From assembly GCA_029959285.1 (NCBI GenBank), contig JASCOE010000001.1:849724-913723 (forward strand): a stretch of DNA of 64,000 nt. Direction: 5' to 3'. Both the position numbers and the translations under genes were made by a program. This DNA comes from Flavobacteriaceae bacterium PS02337 (GTDB lineage: Bacteria > Bacteroidota > Bacteroidia > Flavobacteriales > Flavobacteriaceae). Below the pieces are notes generated by a model that worked only from the letters and a program-made list of their open reading frames with translations, searched no databases and had not been told where the DNA came from. Of the stretch, positions 43,007 to 50,180 are shown one piece after another. Position 1 is the first letter of the stretch. Every line of letters starts with the position of its first letter.

Positions 43007-43996
43007 ATGAGAATTGCAGTTGTAGGAGCTACCGGAATGGTTGGCGAAGTAATGCTTAAAGTTTTAGCGGAAAGAAATTTTCCTGTTACAGAATTAATTC
43101 CTGTTGCGTCTGAAAGATCAGTAGGAAAAGAAATTGAATATAAAGGAACAAAATATAAAGTAGTTGGTTTACAAACAGCAGTTGATATGAAAGCTGATAT
43201 TGCAGTTTTCTCGGCTGGTGGAGATACGTCTTTAGAGTGGGCACCAAAATTTGCTGCTGCCGGAACAACTGTAATCGACAACTCTTCTGCATGGAGAATG
43301 GATCCGACTAAGAAATTAGTAGTTCCAGAAATCAATGCTTCTGTTTTAACCAAAGAAGACAAAATTATTGCAAATCCAAACTGTTCTACAATTCAGATGG
43401 TTTTGGCTTTGGCTCCTTTGCATAAAAAATACAACATCAAAAGAGTTATCGTTTCTACGTACCAATCTATCACAGGAACTGGTGTAAAAGCGGTAAAACA
43501 ATTAGAAAACGAATACGCTGGAATTCAAGGTGAAATGGCATATAAATACCCAATTCACAGAAATGCAATTCCACATTGCGACAGTTTTGAAGAAAACGGA
43601 TACACTAAAGAAGAAATGAAATTAGTTCGCGAAACTCAAAAAATTCTTGGTGACAACACGATTAGAGTTACAGCTACTGCAGTTCGTGTGCCAGTTGTTG
43701 GTGGACACAGTGAAGCTGTAAACGTTGAGTTTACAAATGATTTTGAAGTAAACGAAGTTCGTGAAATCCTTCATAATACAGACGGAGTAACGGTACAAGA
43801 TAATTTAGATACGTTTACTTACCCTATGCCATTATATGCAGAAGGTAAAAATGATGTTTTTGTTGGAAGAATTCGTCGCGACGAAAGCCAGCCAAATACA
43901 TTAAACCTTTGGATTGTTGCTGATAACTTAAGAAAAGGTGCTGCAACAAACACAATCCAAATCGCTGAATATTTAATTCAAGCTGGTTTGGTATAA
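43007..43996 (+). CDS. asd: Aspartate-semialdehyde dehydrogenase
   Basis: 329 residues. NADP fold GATGMVGEVMLKVL, catalytic Cys in NPNCSTIQM, and PIHRNAIPHCD and VRVPVVGGHSEAVNVEF characteristic of the family. It reduces aspartyl phosphate to the semialdehyde, the branch point to lysine/diaminopimelate, threonine and methionine. Monocistronic with its own promoter and terminator. Confidence 0.96.
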   Translation: MRIAVVGATGMVGEVMLKVLAERNFPVTELIPVASERSVGKEIEYKGTKYKVVGLQTAVDMKADIAVFSAGGDTSLEWAPKFAAAGTTVIDNSSAWRMDPTKKLVVPEINASVLTKEDKIIANPNCSTIQMVLALAPLHKKYNIKRVIVSTYQSITGTGVKAVKQLENEYAGIQGEMAYKYPIHRNAIPHCDSFEENGYTKEEMKLVRETQKILGDNTIRVTATAVRVPVVGGHSEAVNVEFTNDFEVNEVREILHNTDGVTVQDNLDTFTYPMPLYAEGKNDVFVGRIRRDESQPNTLNLWIVADNLRKGAATNTIQIAEYLIQAGLV

Positions 43997-44028
43997 GCTC
44001 AGAGATTAAAGAAAATTGTTATAAAGAG

Positions 44029-44066
44029 AAAACCGTAATTGCAGTGATGTAATTACGGTTTTTTTG
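44029..44066 (+). terminator. Intrinsic terminator after asd
   Basis: AAAACCGTAATT (44029-44040) and AATTACGGTTTT (44051-44062) pair, then T-run. Confidence 0.9.
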
Positions 44067-44080
44067 ATTTTAGAGAAAAT

Positions 44081-44614
44081 TTATTTTTTTTTTACTAATT
44101 CTTCTCCGCAAGATTTTCCAATTTTTTTAATTATAGCTGTATTTTTAGGGTTTTGTAAATTTGCAGGCCCAATGTTTTGTTCTTTTAATTTTGCAATAAA
44201 GCAATCTGTCACAAATGAAATGTCTTCACTCTTAGCACCGGAACTAAGAAGTGTCTTTTTCATACTGTTTTTAAAAGTTTGTTCAGTTTTAGAATTCCAA
44301 GTATTCTGTTCCAAATTAAATTTAGATAGGGCTTCCTGTGCACATTGAGTTCCCATTTGTCTTACAGAGATTACAACTCTAGGTTTTTTAATATCATCTG
44401 GTTTTAAATCATTGCCTTTAATTTTATCAAAAACACAATCTGCAATATAAATGGCTTGTTCATCTGAGAACATTCCTTTTCCTTTAGTTTTTGCAGTTTC
44501 TGTAAACTGTTTTTTAAAATCGGCTTCTTTTTCAGGCGTCCATTCGTTTTTGTTGCATGAAAATAACATGAAAGCTACCAACGTAATGCTAATGTAATTT
44601 TGAATTTTTTTCAT
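44081..44614 (-). CDS. Hypothetical lipoprotein with an internal duplication
   Basis: 177 residues from MKKIQNYISITLVAFMLFSC (lipobox LFSC). The mature part is two related repeats of about 70 residues: the first has DEQAIYIADCVFDKIKGNDL and ends MGTQCAQEAL, the second has DISFVTDCFIAKLKEQNIGP and ends IGKSCGEELV. Each repeat carries a Cys pair that could form a disulfide. Family not recognised. A longer reading starting at 44659 would put 15 residues before the signal peptide and is unlikely. Confidence 0.7.
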   Translation of the reverse strand: MKKIQNYISITLVAFMLFSCNKNEWTPEKEADFKKQFTETAKTKGKGMFSDEQAIYIADCVFDKIKGNDLKPDDIKKPRVVISVRQMGTQCAQEALSKFNLEQNTWNSKTEQTFKNSMKKTLLSSGAKSEDISFVTDCFIAKLKEQNIGPANLQNPKNTAIIKKIGKSCGEELVKKK

Positions 44615-44773
44615 TTTTAAATATTTTTGATTATAAAATGAGTTGTTTAAAACGCTCAAATTTTTTGCAAAAATATTTCGAATAGATGTTTTGAATAACC
44701 GCTAAAAGATTTTTGAATAATAGAATAGGGTATTTAAAATGACTTAATATGATAGTTTTAAGACTTGTAAAGG

Positions 44774-44804
44774 TTGTTTGAGTTTTAGTATCAAAGTAGT
44801 TTTG
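44774..44804 (+). promoter_or_regulatory. Promoter of the YcxB-like gene
   Basis: TTG (44774-44776), 20-bp spacer, TAGTTTTG (44797-44804): full consensus, 22 bp before the start codon. Confidence 0.65.
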
Positions 44805-44826
44805 CATTTCAGAAATATTATTTTTT

Positions 44827-45375
44827 ATGGAACTAAATTACAGCCTAACAGAAAACGATTATTTGCAACAGCAATTATATATTGTTTCAAACAATGAATT
44901 TTTCAAAAAAGAAAGAAGAAATAACAATATTGCTATTATAGTATTATTAATTATACTGGCACTATTTTCATTTTTAATAACTAAGGATCAATTCTTTATT
45001 TATGCATTTCTAATAGCAATAATTGCTTATTGTTTTGTTTCCACTCGTTATTTAAAATGGTTTTCAAGAATTCGTTTAAAAAAATATGTAGATTCTGTTT
45101 ATTTAAAGAAATGCGGCATTATAACAAATATTAAATTTGAAGAAGATCATATTTTGACTTCAACCTCAATAGCCGATGTAAAACTTAAGTTTTTAGGATT
45201 TCAAAATATTAGCGAGATTGAAGATTATTTTTTCATCACATTTATAACAGATGAAAATTTTATAATTCCTAAAAAGCATGTTGAAGATATTTCAGCATTG
45301 AGAAATCTTTTAAAAGAAATTGCCGAAAAAAGAAGAATCGATTTTATTTCAGAGCTAGATTGGAAATGGAAATAA
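44827..45375 (+). CDS. YcxB-like membrane protein
   Basis: 182 residues. Two adjacent membrane helices (about 34-50 and 53-72) followed by a cytoplasmic beta-rich domain (KFLGFQNISEIEDYFFITFI, FIIPKKHVED) resembling the YcxB-type C-terminal domain, a PH-like fold. Function unknown. It is 33 bp upstream of the DUF6058-like gene and may form an operon with it. Confidence 0.6.
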   Translation: MELNYSLTENDYLQQQLYIVSNNEFFKKERRNNNIAIIVLLIILALFSFLITKDQFFIYAFLIAIIAYCFVSTRYLKWFSRIRLKKYVDSVYLKKCGIITNIKFEEDHILTSTSIADVKLKFLGFQNISEIEDYFFITFITDENFIIPKKHVEDISALRNLLKEIAEKRRIDFISELDWKWK

Positions 45376-45408
45376 AACCTTAATTTCATTCAAATAAAAA
45401 AGTGGAAA

Positions 45409-45753
45409 ATGGATCAAAACCTAAAATACATCGTAGAAAATTATATAGTGTTTGAAGAAGTAACTAAAATGGCAAATATCTCTTCAGACAAGCTGAATGA
45501 ATTAATTAAAAATAAACTTGTCCCAGAGCCTTCTTATGTTATAAATTCAGATATTACAATCAGCTCTTCTTTAAATGATACTCATAAAGTTAGTATTGAA
45601 AGAAGGTATTTTCACCCAAGTGTTTTACAGCTTATTAAAGATAATGTTGAGAATCTGAATCCTGAAAAATTCAAAATAAATTTTAAAGAAAACTTGTTGT
45701 CAAATCTTAAAAGCCACGCTCACAAAACCTTTGCATACGGAAATGTTTTTTGA
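45409..45753 (+). CDS. DUF6058-like protein, N-terminal part (reading frame broken at 45751)
   Basis: 114 residues. The opening KYIVENYIVFEEVTKMANIS continues with a HTH-like segment and LVPEPSYVIN, resembling DUF6058 proteins of natural product loci, which are about 220 residues. Here a TGA at 45751-45753 stops translation immediately after a run of six T. The second half continues in the +1 frame (45731-46090). The two parts read as one protein if the run had one more T. It could be a sequencing or real frameshift mutation, or a +1 programmed shift. Confidence 0.55.
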   Translation: MDQNLKYIVENYIVFEEVTKMANISSDKLNELIKNKLVPEPSYVINSDITISSSLNDTHKVSIERRYFHPSVLQLIKDNVENLNPEKFKINFKENLLSNLKSHAHKTFAYGNVF

Positions 45754-46090
45754 TGAAAATGGAAATATAGACAATGAAAAAATAGAAAATGCATTAGAAG
45801 AAGAGTGGAATTATTTCTTGAAAGGTGTGTACGGAATTTGCACTTTAAATAATAATGAAAACGCCATTATCGATAAAGAAATCGCAATAAAAAGAATTCT
45901 AAATTTCATTGAAAAGAAATCAAATTCTTTGACAAAAGATGAAAAAATAGAACTACAAGAACTTAATGAAGAATTCAACAAATCAACAAGTCTATTTGCG
46001 CCATATCAAAGAGAATCGAGCAGTAGAGGTAAATATTTGGATAAATTATTAAAAGAGTTCTCTTTGGATAATTTGATTGAAGAATATTGA
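45731..46090 (+). CDS. DUF6058-like protein, C-terminal part (shifted frame)
   Basis: The continuous +1 frame reads MFFDENGNIDNEKIENALEE, then EWNYFLKGVYGICTLNNNEN, and has no credible start or promoter of its own (only a TTG at 45731 inside the first part). The sense continuity of the acidic helical sequence with the upstream frame is the reason for treating both as one gene of about 226 residues. The function of the family is not established. Confidence 0.5.
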   Translation: MHTEMFFDENGNIDNEKIENALEEEWNYFLKGVYGICTLNNNENAIIDKEIAIKRILNFIEKKSNSLTKDEKIELQELNEEFNKSTSLFAPYQRESSSRGKYLDKLLKEFSLDNLIEEY

Positions 46091-46099
46091 TAAACAAAA

Positions 46100-46129
46100 A
46101 AAAGCGAGAATCAATAAATTCTCGCTTTT
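46100..46129. terminator. Bidirectional terminator before the ferredoxin gene
   Basis: AAAAGCGAGAAT and ATTCTCGCTTTT form a 12-bp stem with a CAATAA loop between convergent genes. Confidence 0.88.
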
Positions 46130-46136
46130 CTATATT

Positions 46137-46454
46137 TTAGTATTCTGGAGCCAATTCTAATTCCAAACCTTCTAAGTCTTCAGTAATTGGAATCTGGCAG
46201 CCTAAACGACTATTAGATTTTACATAAAATGCTTCCGAAAGCATTGCTTCTTCATCGTCTCCCATTTCTGGTAATGCAACGTCATTTAGAACATAACATT
46301 GGCAAGAAGCGCACATGGCCATTCCGCCGCAAGTTCCTTCAACAGGAAGTTCGTATGCTTTGCATAACTCCATTATATTCATTGCCATATCAGTAGGAGC
46401 TTGTAGTTCGTGTATAACTCCTTCTCGATCTTTAATTTTTATTAATACATCCAT
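46137..46454 (-). CDS. [2Fe-2S] ferredoxin, ISC/adrenodoxin type
   Basis: 105 residues. The cluster motif CGGMAMCASCQC supplies three ligands (C-x5-C-x2-C) and LGCQIPI the fourth. MGDDEEAMLSEAFYVKSNSR is characteristic of the vertebrate-type/Isc ferredoxins. It acts as an electron carrier, probably in Fe-S assembly. It is on the same strand as NifU-like and Mrp genes downstream of them, forming a functional but loosely spaced Fe-S group. Confidence 0.9.
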   Translation of the reverse strand: MDVLIKIKDREGVIHELQAPTDMAMNIMELCKAYELPVEGTCGGMAMCASCQCYVLNDVALPEMGDDEEAMLSEAFYVKSNSRLGCQIPITEDLEGLELELAPEY

Positions 46455-46651
46455 TTTTAATTCTTGGAATTTTATTTTAGAATTTGAAAACGTGTTCAGA
46501 TTCTGTAATTAATTTTAAATTTTTCGATTACTGTTTGGGCTTTTTATAATGCGATAATAATGAAAAAGAGATTTTAGCGTTTATTGTAAACGTTAAAAAT
46601 TCTTTTCGATTCGCTGTAAAAACATTAAGTCGAAAAAAACAATCTGGTTTA

Positions 46652-46891
46652 TTACATAATATTTACCACAGTTTCGATTTGCGGCGCATATTTTTTTATT
46701 GTTGTTTCAACTCCTGCTTTCAGTGTCATTTGATTAACGCTGCAGCTAATACAAGCTCCTTCCAAACGAACTTTTACATGTTTATCCTCTTCGATAGAAA
46801 TTAATGAAATATCTCCGCCATCAGATTTTAAAAATGGTCTTATCTCATCTAAGGCCAATAAAACATTATTTGTTAATTCTTCTGTTGTCAT
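46652..46891 (-). CDS. NifU C-terminal domain protein (Nfu-type scaffold/carrier)
   Basis: 79 residues, only the Nfu domain: IRPFLKSDGGDISLISIEED and CISCSV, where the CxxC holds a bridging [4Fe-4S] cluster between two subunits. It delivers clusters to target enzymes such as LeuC. It follows mrp by 77 bp on the same strand. Confidence 0.9.
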   Translation of the reverse strand: MTTEELTNNVLLALDEIRPFLKSDGGDISLISIEEDKHVKVRLEGACISCSVNQMTLKAGVETTIKKYAPQIETVVNIM

Positions 46892-46919
46892 AATATAAAT
46901 GTGTCAATTATGAAAATGT

Positions 46920-46953
46920 GTCAATTAGAAAATTTTATCCTTATCTAATTGAC
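46920..46953 (-). terminator. Hairpin between mrp and the NifU-like gene
   Basis: GTCAATTAGA (46920-46929) and TCTAATTGAC (46944-46953) pair. AT-rich, so possibly a weak terminator or a processing site. Confidence 0.4.
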
Positions 46954-46968
46954 AAATTATCTCATTAT

Positions 46969-48099
46969 CTAATTTTTCTTAACTGCCGAACAACCTGCCA
47001 TAGTTGTAATTTTAATGGCTTCTGTTGCTGGTAAACTATCGTTTCTGTTTACAGTTTCTTGCACCACATTTCTTGTGATTTCTTCGAAAACTTTTTCTAT
47101 TGGAGAAGCCGTCTGCAATGCTGCTGGACGTCCGTAATCTCCTGCTTCACGAATAGATTGTACAATTGGAACTTCTCCTAAAAACGGAACGTCTAAATCT
47201 GCTGCCAGATTTTTAGCGCCTTCTTGTCCAAAAATATAATATTTGTTTTCAGGCAATTCTTCTGGTGTAAAGTACGCCATATTTTCGATAATTCCCAAAA
47301 CAGGAACATTGATATTATCCTGCATAAACATTACAACTCCTTTTTTAGCGTCTGCAAGTGCAACAGCTTGCGGAGTACTTACTACAACAGCTCCAGTAAT
47401 TGGAAGTGACTGCATAATAGATAAGTGAATATCTCCAGTTCCAGGAGGTAAATCCAATAACATAAAATCTAATTCTCCCCAATCTGCATCAAAAATCATT
47501 TGGTTTAAAGCTTTTGCAGCCATTGGACCTCTCCAGATTACGGCTTGACTTGGAGCAGTAAAGAATCCGATAGAAAGCATTTTAATTTCATAACTTTCAA
47601 TAGGTTTCATTTTAGATTTTCCGTCAACCATTGTAGAAACTGGTTTTTCGTTTTCAACGTCAAACATAATTGGCATCGAAGGACCGTAAATATCAGCATC
47701 TAAAACACCAACTTTAAAACCCATTTTTGCAAGTGTAACAGCTAAATTTGCTGTAACAGTAGATTTTCCTACTCCTCCTTTTCCAGAAGCAACTGCAATA
47801 ATATTTTTGATTCCAGGAATTGCACGACCTTTAATTTCAGGCTTTTCTGGAGATTCTACTTTAATATTTACTTTTACTTTTGCGTCTGGAGATACTAATT
47901 CGTGAATCGTTTTTTTAATATCATCTTCCGCTCTTTTCTTGATGTGCATTGCCGGTGTGTGCAATAAAAGGTCTACAACAGCTTCGTCTCCAAATGTAAT
48001 AACGTTGGTTACAGCACCGCTTTCAACCATATTTTTTCCTTCTCCAGCAATAGTAATTGATTCTAAAGCTTTAAGAATTTCTTTTCTATCTAATTTCAT
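46969..48099 (-). CDS. mrp: Mrp/NBP35-type Fe-S carrier ATPase
   Basis: 376 residues. N-terminal MIP18/DUF59 domain (KEILKALESITIAGEGKNMV region, about 1-85), then a deviant P-loop ASGKGGVGKSTVTANLAVTL, LLDLPPGTGDIHLSIMQS and a late CxxC-lacking tail ending TTMAGCSAVKK. The family binds and transfers Fe-S clusters using ATP. It is upstream of the Nfu-type and ferredoxin genes on the same strand. Confidence 0.93.
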   Translation of the reverse strand: MKLDRKEILKALESITIAGEGKNMVESGAVTNVITFGDEAVVDLLLHTPAMHIKKRAEDDIKKTIHELVSPDAKVKVNIKVESPEKPEIKGRAIPGIKNIIAVASGKGGVGKSTVTANLAVTLAKMGFKVGVLDADIYGPSMPIMFDVENEKPVSTMVDGKSKMKPIESYEIKMLSIGFFTAPSQAVIWRGPMAAKALNQMIFDADWGELDFMLLDLPPGTGDIHLSIMQSLPITGAVVVSTPQAVALADAKKGVVMFMQDNINVPVLGIIENMAYFTPEELPENKYYIFGQEGAKNLAADLDVPFLGEVPIVQSIREAGDYGRPAALQTASPIEKVFEEITRNVVQETVNRNDSLPATEAIKITTMAGCSAVKKN

Positions 48100-48170
48100 T
48101 GTAATGGGCTATTTTTCTATTCTGAACAATCAATTTTAGAATTATGTTTATTTAAACTGATTTCAGGGTG

Positions 48171-48178
48171 CAAAGATA
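48171..48178 (-). promoter_or_regulatory. -7 element of mrp
   Basis: The minus strand reads TATCTTTG, an exact match, giving a leader of about 65 nt. Confidence 0.5.
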
Positions 48179-48395
48179 ACAGATTAAGTTCGTAATTAAA
48201 CGTTTTTAAATTGTAATTATTGATGGAGAGATTATTCAAAATTATGTTAGCTCTTTTTTTAGGTTCATTTTGATGTTCAGTTGATTATCATATAAAATTG
48301 GTTTTTAGAAAATGAATTGAATTTCATACAAAATAGAACTTTCATTTTTGTCAAATTTTTCTGTTTTTTAGCATTAAAATCTCACAAATCTTCGC

Positions 48396-48403
48396 TATAT
48401 TTG
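48396..48403 (+). promoter_or_regulatory. -7 element of the L,D-transpeptidase gene
   Basis: TATATTTG, an exact match, about 120 bp upstream of the start codon at 48526. Confidence 0.45.
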
Positions 48404-48525
48404 ATTGCCCAAATCGATGATTTTCAGATATAAAAAGTATACGAAAACTTGTTTTTCTCGGAATGTTTATTGGGTTTTCGATATTTTTTAAAAAGTTATT
48501 TTTCTACAACTTAAACTTTAAAAAT

Positions 48526-50115
48526 ATGCGAAATTTTACTTTTTCAACCATCATTATTGCGTTTAGTTTTTTTGCATTTTCATTTAAGTCATTTCCCGAC
48601 AAAATTAAAAGTAAAGAAACTTCTGGGTATGTTAAGGTTATAACAATCGATGCGACATCTATTAATGCTTTTTTTAAAAAATATCCCAAACTAAAAAAGT
48701 ATCAGAAAGATGTAGAAGAAATTTATAAAGCCAAACAAAATAAATCTATTTGGTATGATGATAAAAATATCACCGAATTTGGCGCATTATTATACCAAAA
48801 AGTAAATCTTTTAAAAGAACAGGGAATCGAAAGTACGATGCCTTATAAAGAAATAATTGATCAAGCTTTTAATGAAAGCGATAATGTTGAGCCTCCGCAA
48901 ATAGACACAGAATTACTTCTCACGAATATGTATATTTTTTATGCAAGCAATGTTTATTCTGGAGTAGATCCGGCAACATTGAAAAAAATAGGATGGTATC
49001 TTCCTGCAAAATCTATTTCGTATTCTAAAATTTTAGATTCTTTGATTGTCGATAAAAATCGTTTAAACGAAGACGATAATTTGTTATTCAGCCAATATTA
49101 TAAACTGCAAGACGCATTAAAAAAATACCGTAAAATTGAAACCGATAATCTTTGGCAAAAAATTACAATTGACAGCGCCACTTATAAAGATTTAAGACCT
49201 GACGACACTGCTATTGCTATAAAACAAATTAGAAATCGTTTGTTTGTTGTTGGTGATTTAAAACAAGATTCTAAAAGTAATGTTTACGATGAAGAGTTGA
49301 TGGCTGGGATTTTAAATTATAAAAAAAGATACAATCTTAAATTAAATTACGCCATAACTAGAGATCATATTAATCAAATGAACGAGCCAATTAGCAAAAG
49401 AATCAGAACGATTATGCTGAATATGGAGAGATGCCGTTGGATTCCGACCAAATTATCTAAGGCCAATGAATATGTAATGGTAAATATTCCGTCGTTTAGA
49501 ATGTTTTACGTGAAAGACGGAAAATATGCACTCGTTTCTGATATTTTTGTTGGAAACCGACTCAGCGAAACTGTAATTTTTAGCGGCACAATGGATCGAA
49601 TCGTTTTTAGTCCGTATTGGTATGTGCCGAACAGCATTATTCAAAACGAATTAAAACTGCAAATGGCAAATGACAAAAACTATTTGGCAGATCATAATAT
49701 GGAATGGAATGGAGGTAAAGTGAGACAAAAACCAGGACCAAAAAACTCTTTAGGATTAGTGAAATTTATGTTTCCGAATCCGAATGATATTTACATGCAC
49801 GACACGCCTGCGAAGAGTTTGTTTGAATTTGAAAAACGTACTTTCAGCCATGGTTGTATTAATGTAAAAGAAGCGAAAGGATTGGCTTTGGCAATTTTAA
49901 AAGATGATCCAGATTGGCCTGTAGATAAAATTGATAAAGCAATGAGCGGTGAAAAAGAAACAACGTGCATGCTTAAAAATAAAATTCCGGTTTACATTGG
50001 CTATTTTACAGCTTGGGTTCAAGATAATGGCGAAATTAATTTCTTTCCAGACGTATACGACCGAGATAAAAGCTTAGACAAACTTCTTTATTCTGATTCG
50101 GTTACAATGAATTAA
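48526..50115 (+). CDS. L,D-transpeptidase, YcbB (LdtD)-like
   Basis: 529 residues from MRNFTFSTIIIAFSFFAFSF, a signal sequence; an ATG 63 bp upstream would hide it. The order is an N-terminal scaffold domain, a peptidoglycan-binding-like segment (TAIAIKQIRNRLFVVGDL) and the YkuD catalytic domain (YVMVNIPSFRMFYVKDGKYA) with HDTPAKSLFEFEKRTFSHGC, where the last Cys is the nucleophile and the following INV replaces the usual VRV. It makes 3-3 cross-links or attaches proteins to peptidoglycan in the periplasm. Confidence 0.9.
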   Translation: MRNFTFSTIIIAFSFFAFSFKSFPDKIKSKETSGYVKVITIDATSINAFFKKYPKLKKYQKDVEEIYKAKQNKSIWYDDKNITEFGALLYQKVNLLKEQGIESTMPYKEIIDQAFNESDNVEPPQIDTELLLTNMYIFYASNVYSGVDPATLKKIGWYLPAKSISYSKILDSLIVDKNRLNEDDNLLFSQYYKLQDALKKYRKIETDNLWQKITIDSATYKDLRPDDTAIAIKQIRNRLFVVGDLKQDSKSNVYDEELMAGILNYKKRYNLKLNYAITRDHINQMNEPISKRIRTIMLNMERCRWIPTKLSKANEYVMVNIPSFRMFYVKDGKYALVSDIFVGNRLSETVIFSGTMDRIVFSPYWYVPNSIIQNELKLQMANDKNYLADHNMEWNGGKVRQKPGPKNSLGLVKFMFPNPNDIYMHDTPAKSLFEFEKRTFSHGCINVKEAKGLALAILKDDPDWPVDKIDKAMSGEKETTCMLKNKIPVYIGYFTAWVQDNGEINFFPDVYDRDKSLDKLLYSDSVTMN

Positions 50116-50120
50116 AAATA

Positions 50121-50163
50121 AAAGCCCGACGGATTTAACTGAAATCTGTCGGGCTTCTTTAAA
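50121..50163. terminator. Terminator between the transpeptidase and ABC permease genes
   Basis: AAGCCCGACGGATTT and AAATCTGTCGGGCTT pair with one G-T, then TCTTTAAAA; lies between convergent genes. Confidence 0.85.
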
Positions 50164-50180
50164 AAAAATGGTCTACAAGC

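Larger units (their letters stand above)
48100..48525. other. 426-bp divergent region between mrp and the L,D-transpeptidase gene
   Basis: Contains the mrp -7 element (48171-48178) and the transpeptidase -7 element (48396-48403). Otherwise AT-rich without recognisable coding or RNA signal. Confidence 0.6.

Noticed and set aside
46137-48099. A single compact Fe-S operon of ferredoxin, NifU-like and mrp genes
   Set aside because: The genes are on one strand but have gaps of 77 and 197 bp with a hairpin between two of them, so a shared function is supported but one transcript is not shown.
48463-48525. Upstream ATG start for the L,D-transpeptidase
   Set aside because: It would bury the signal peptide behind 21 hydrophobic/basic residues; the ATG at 48526 gives a normal signal sequence.
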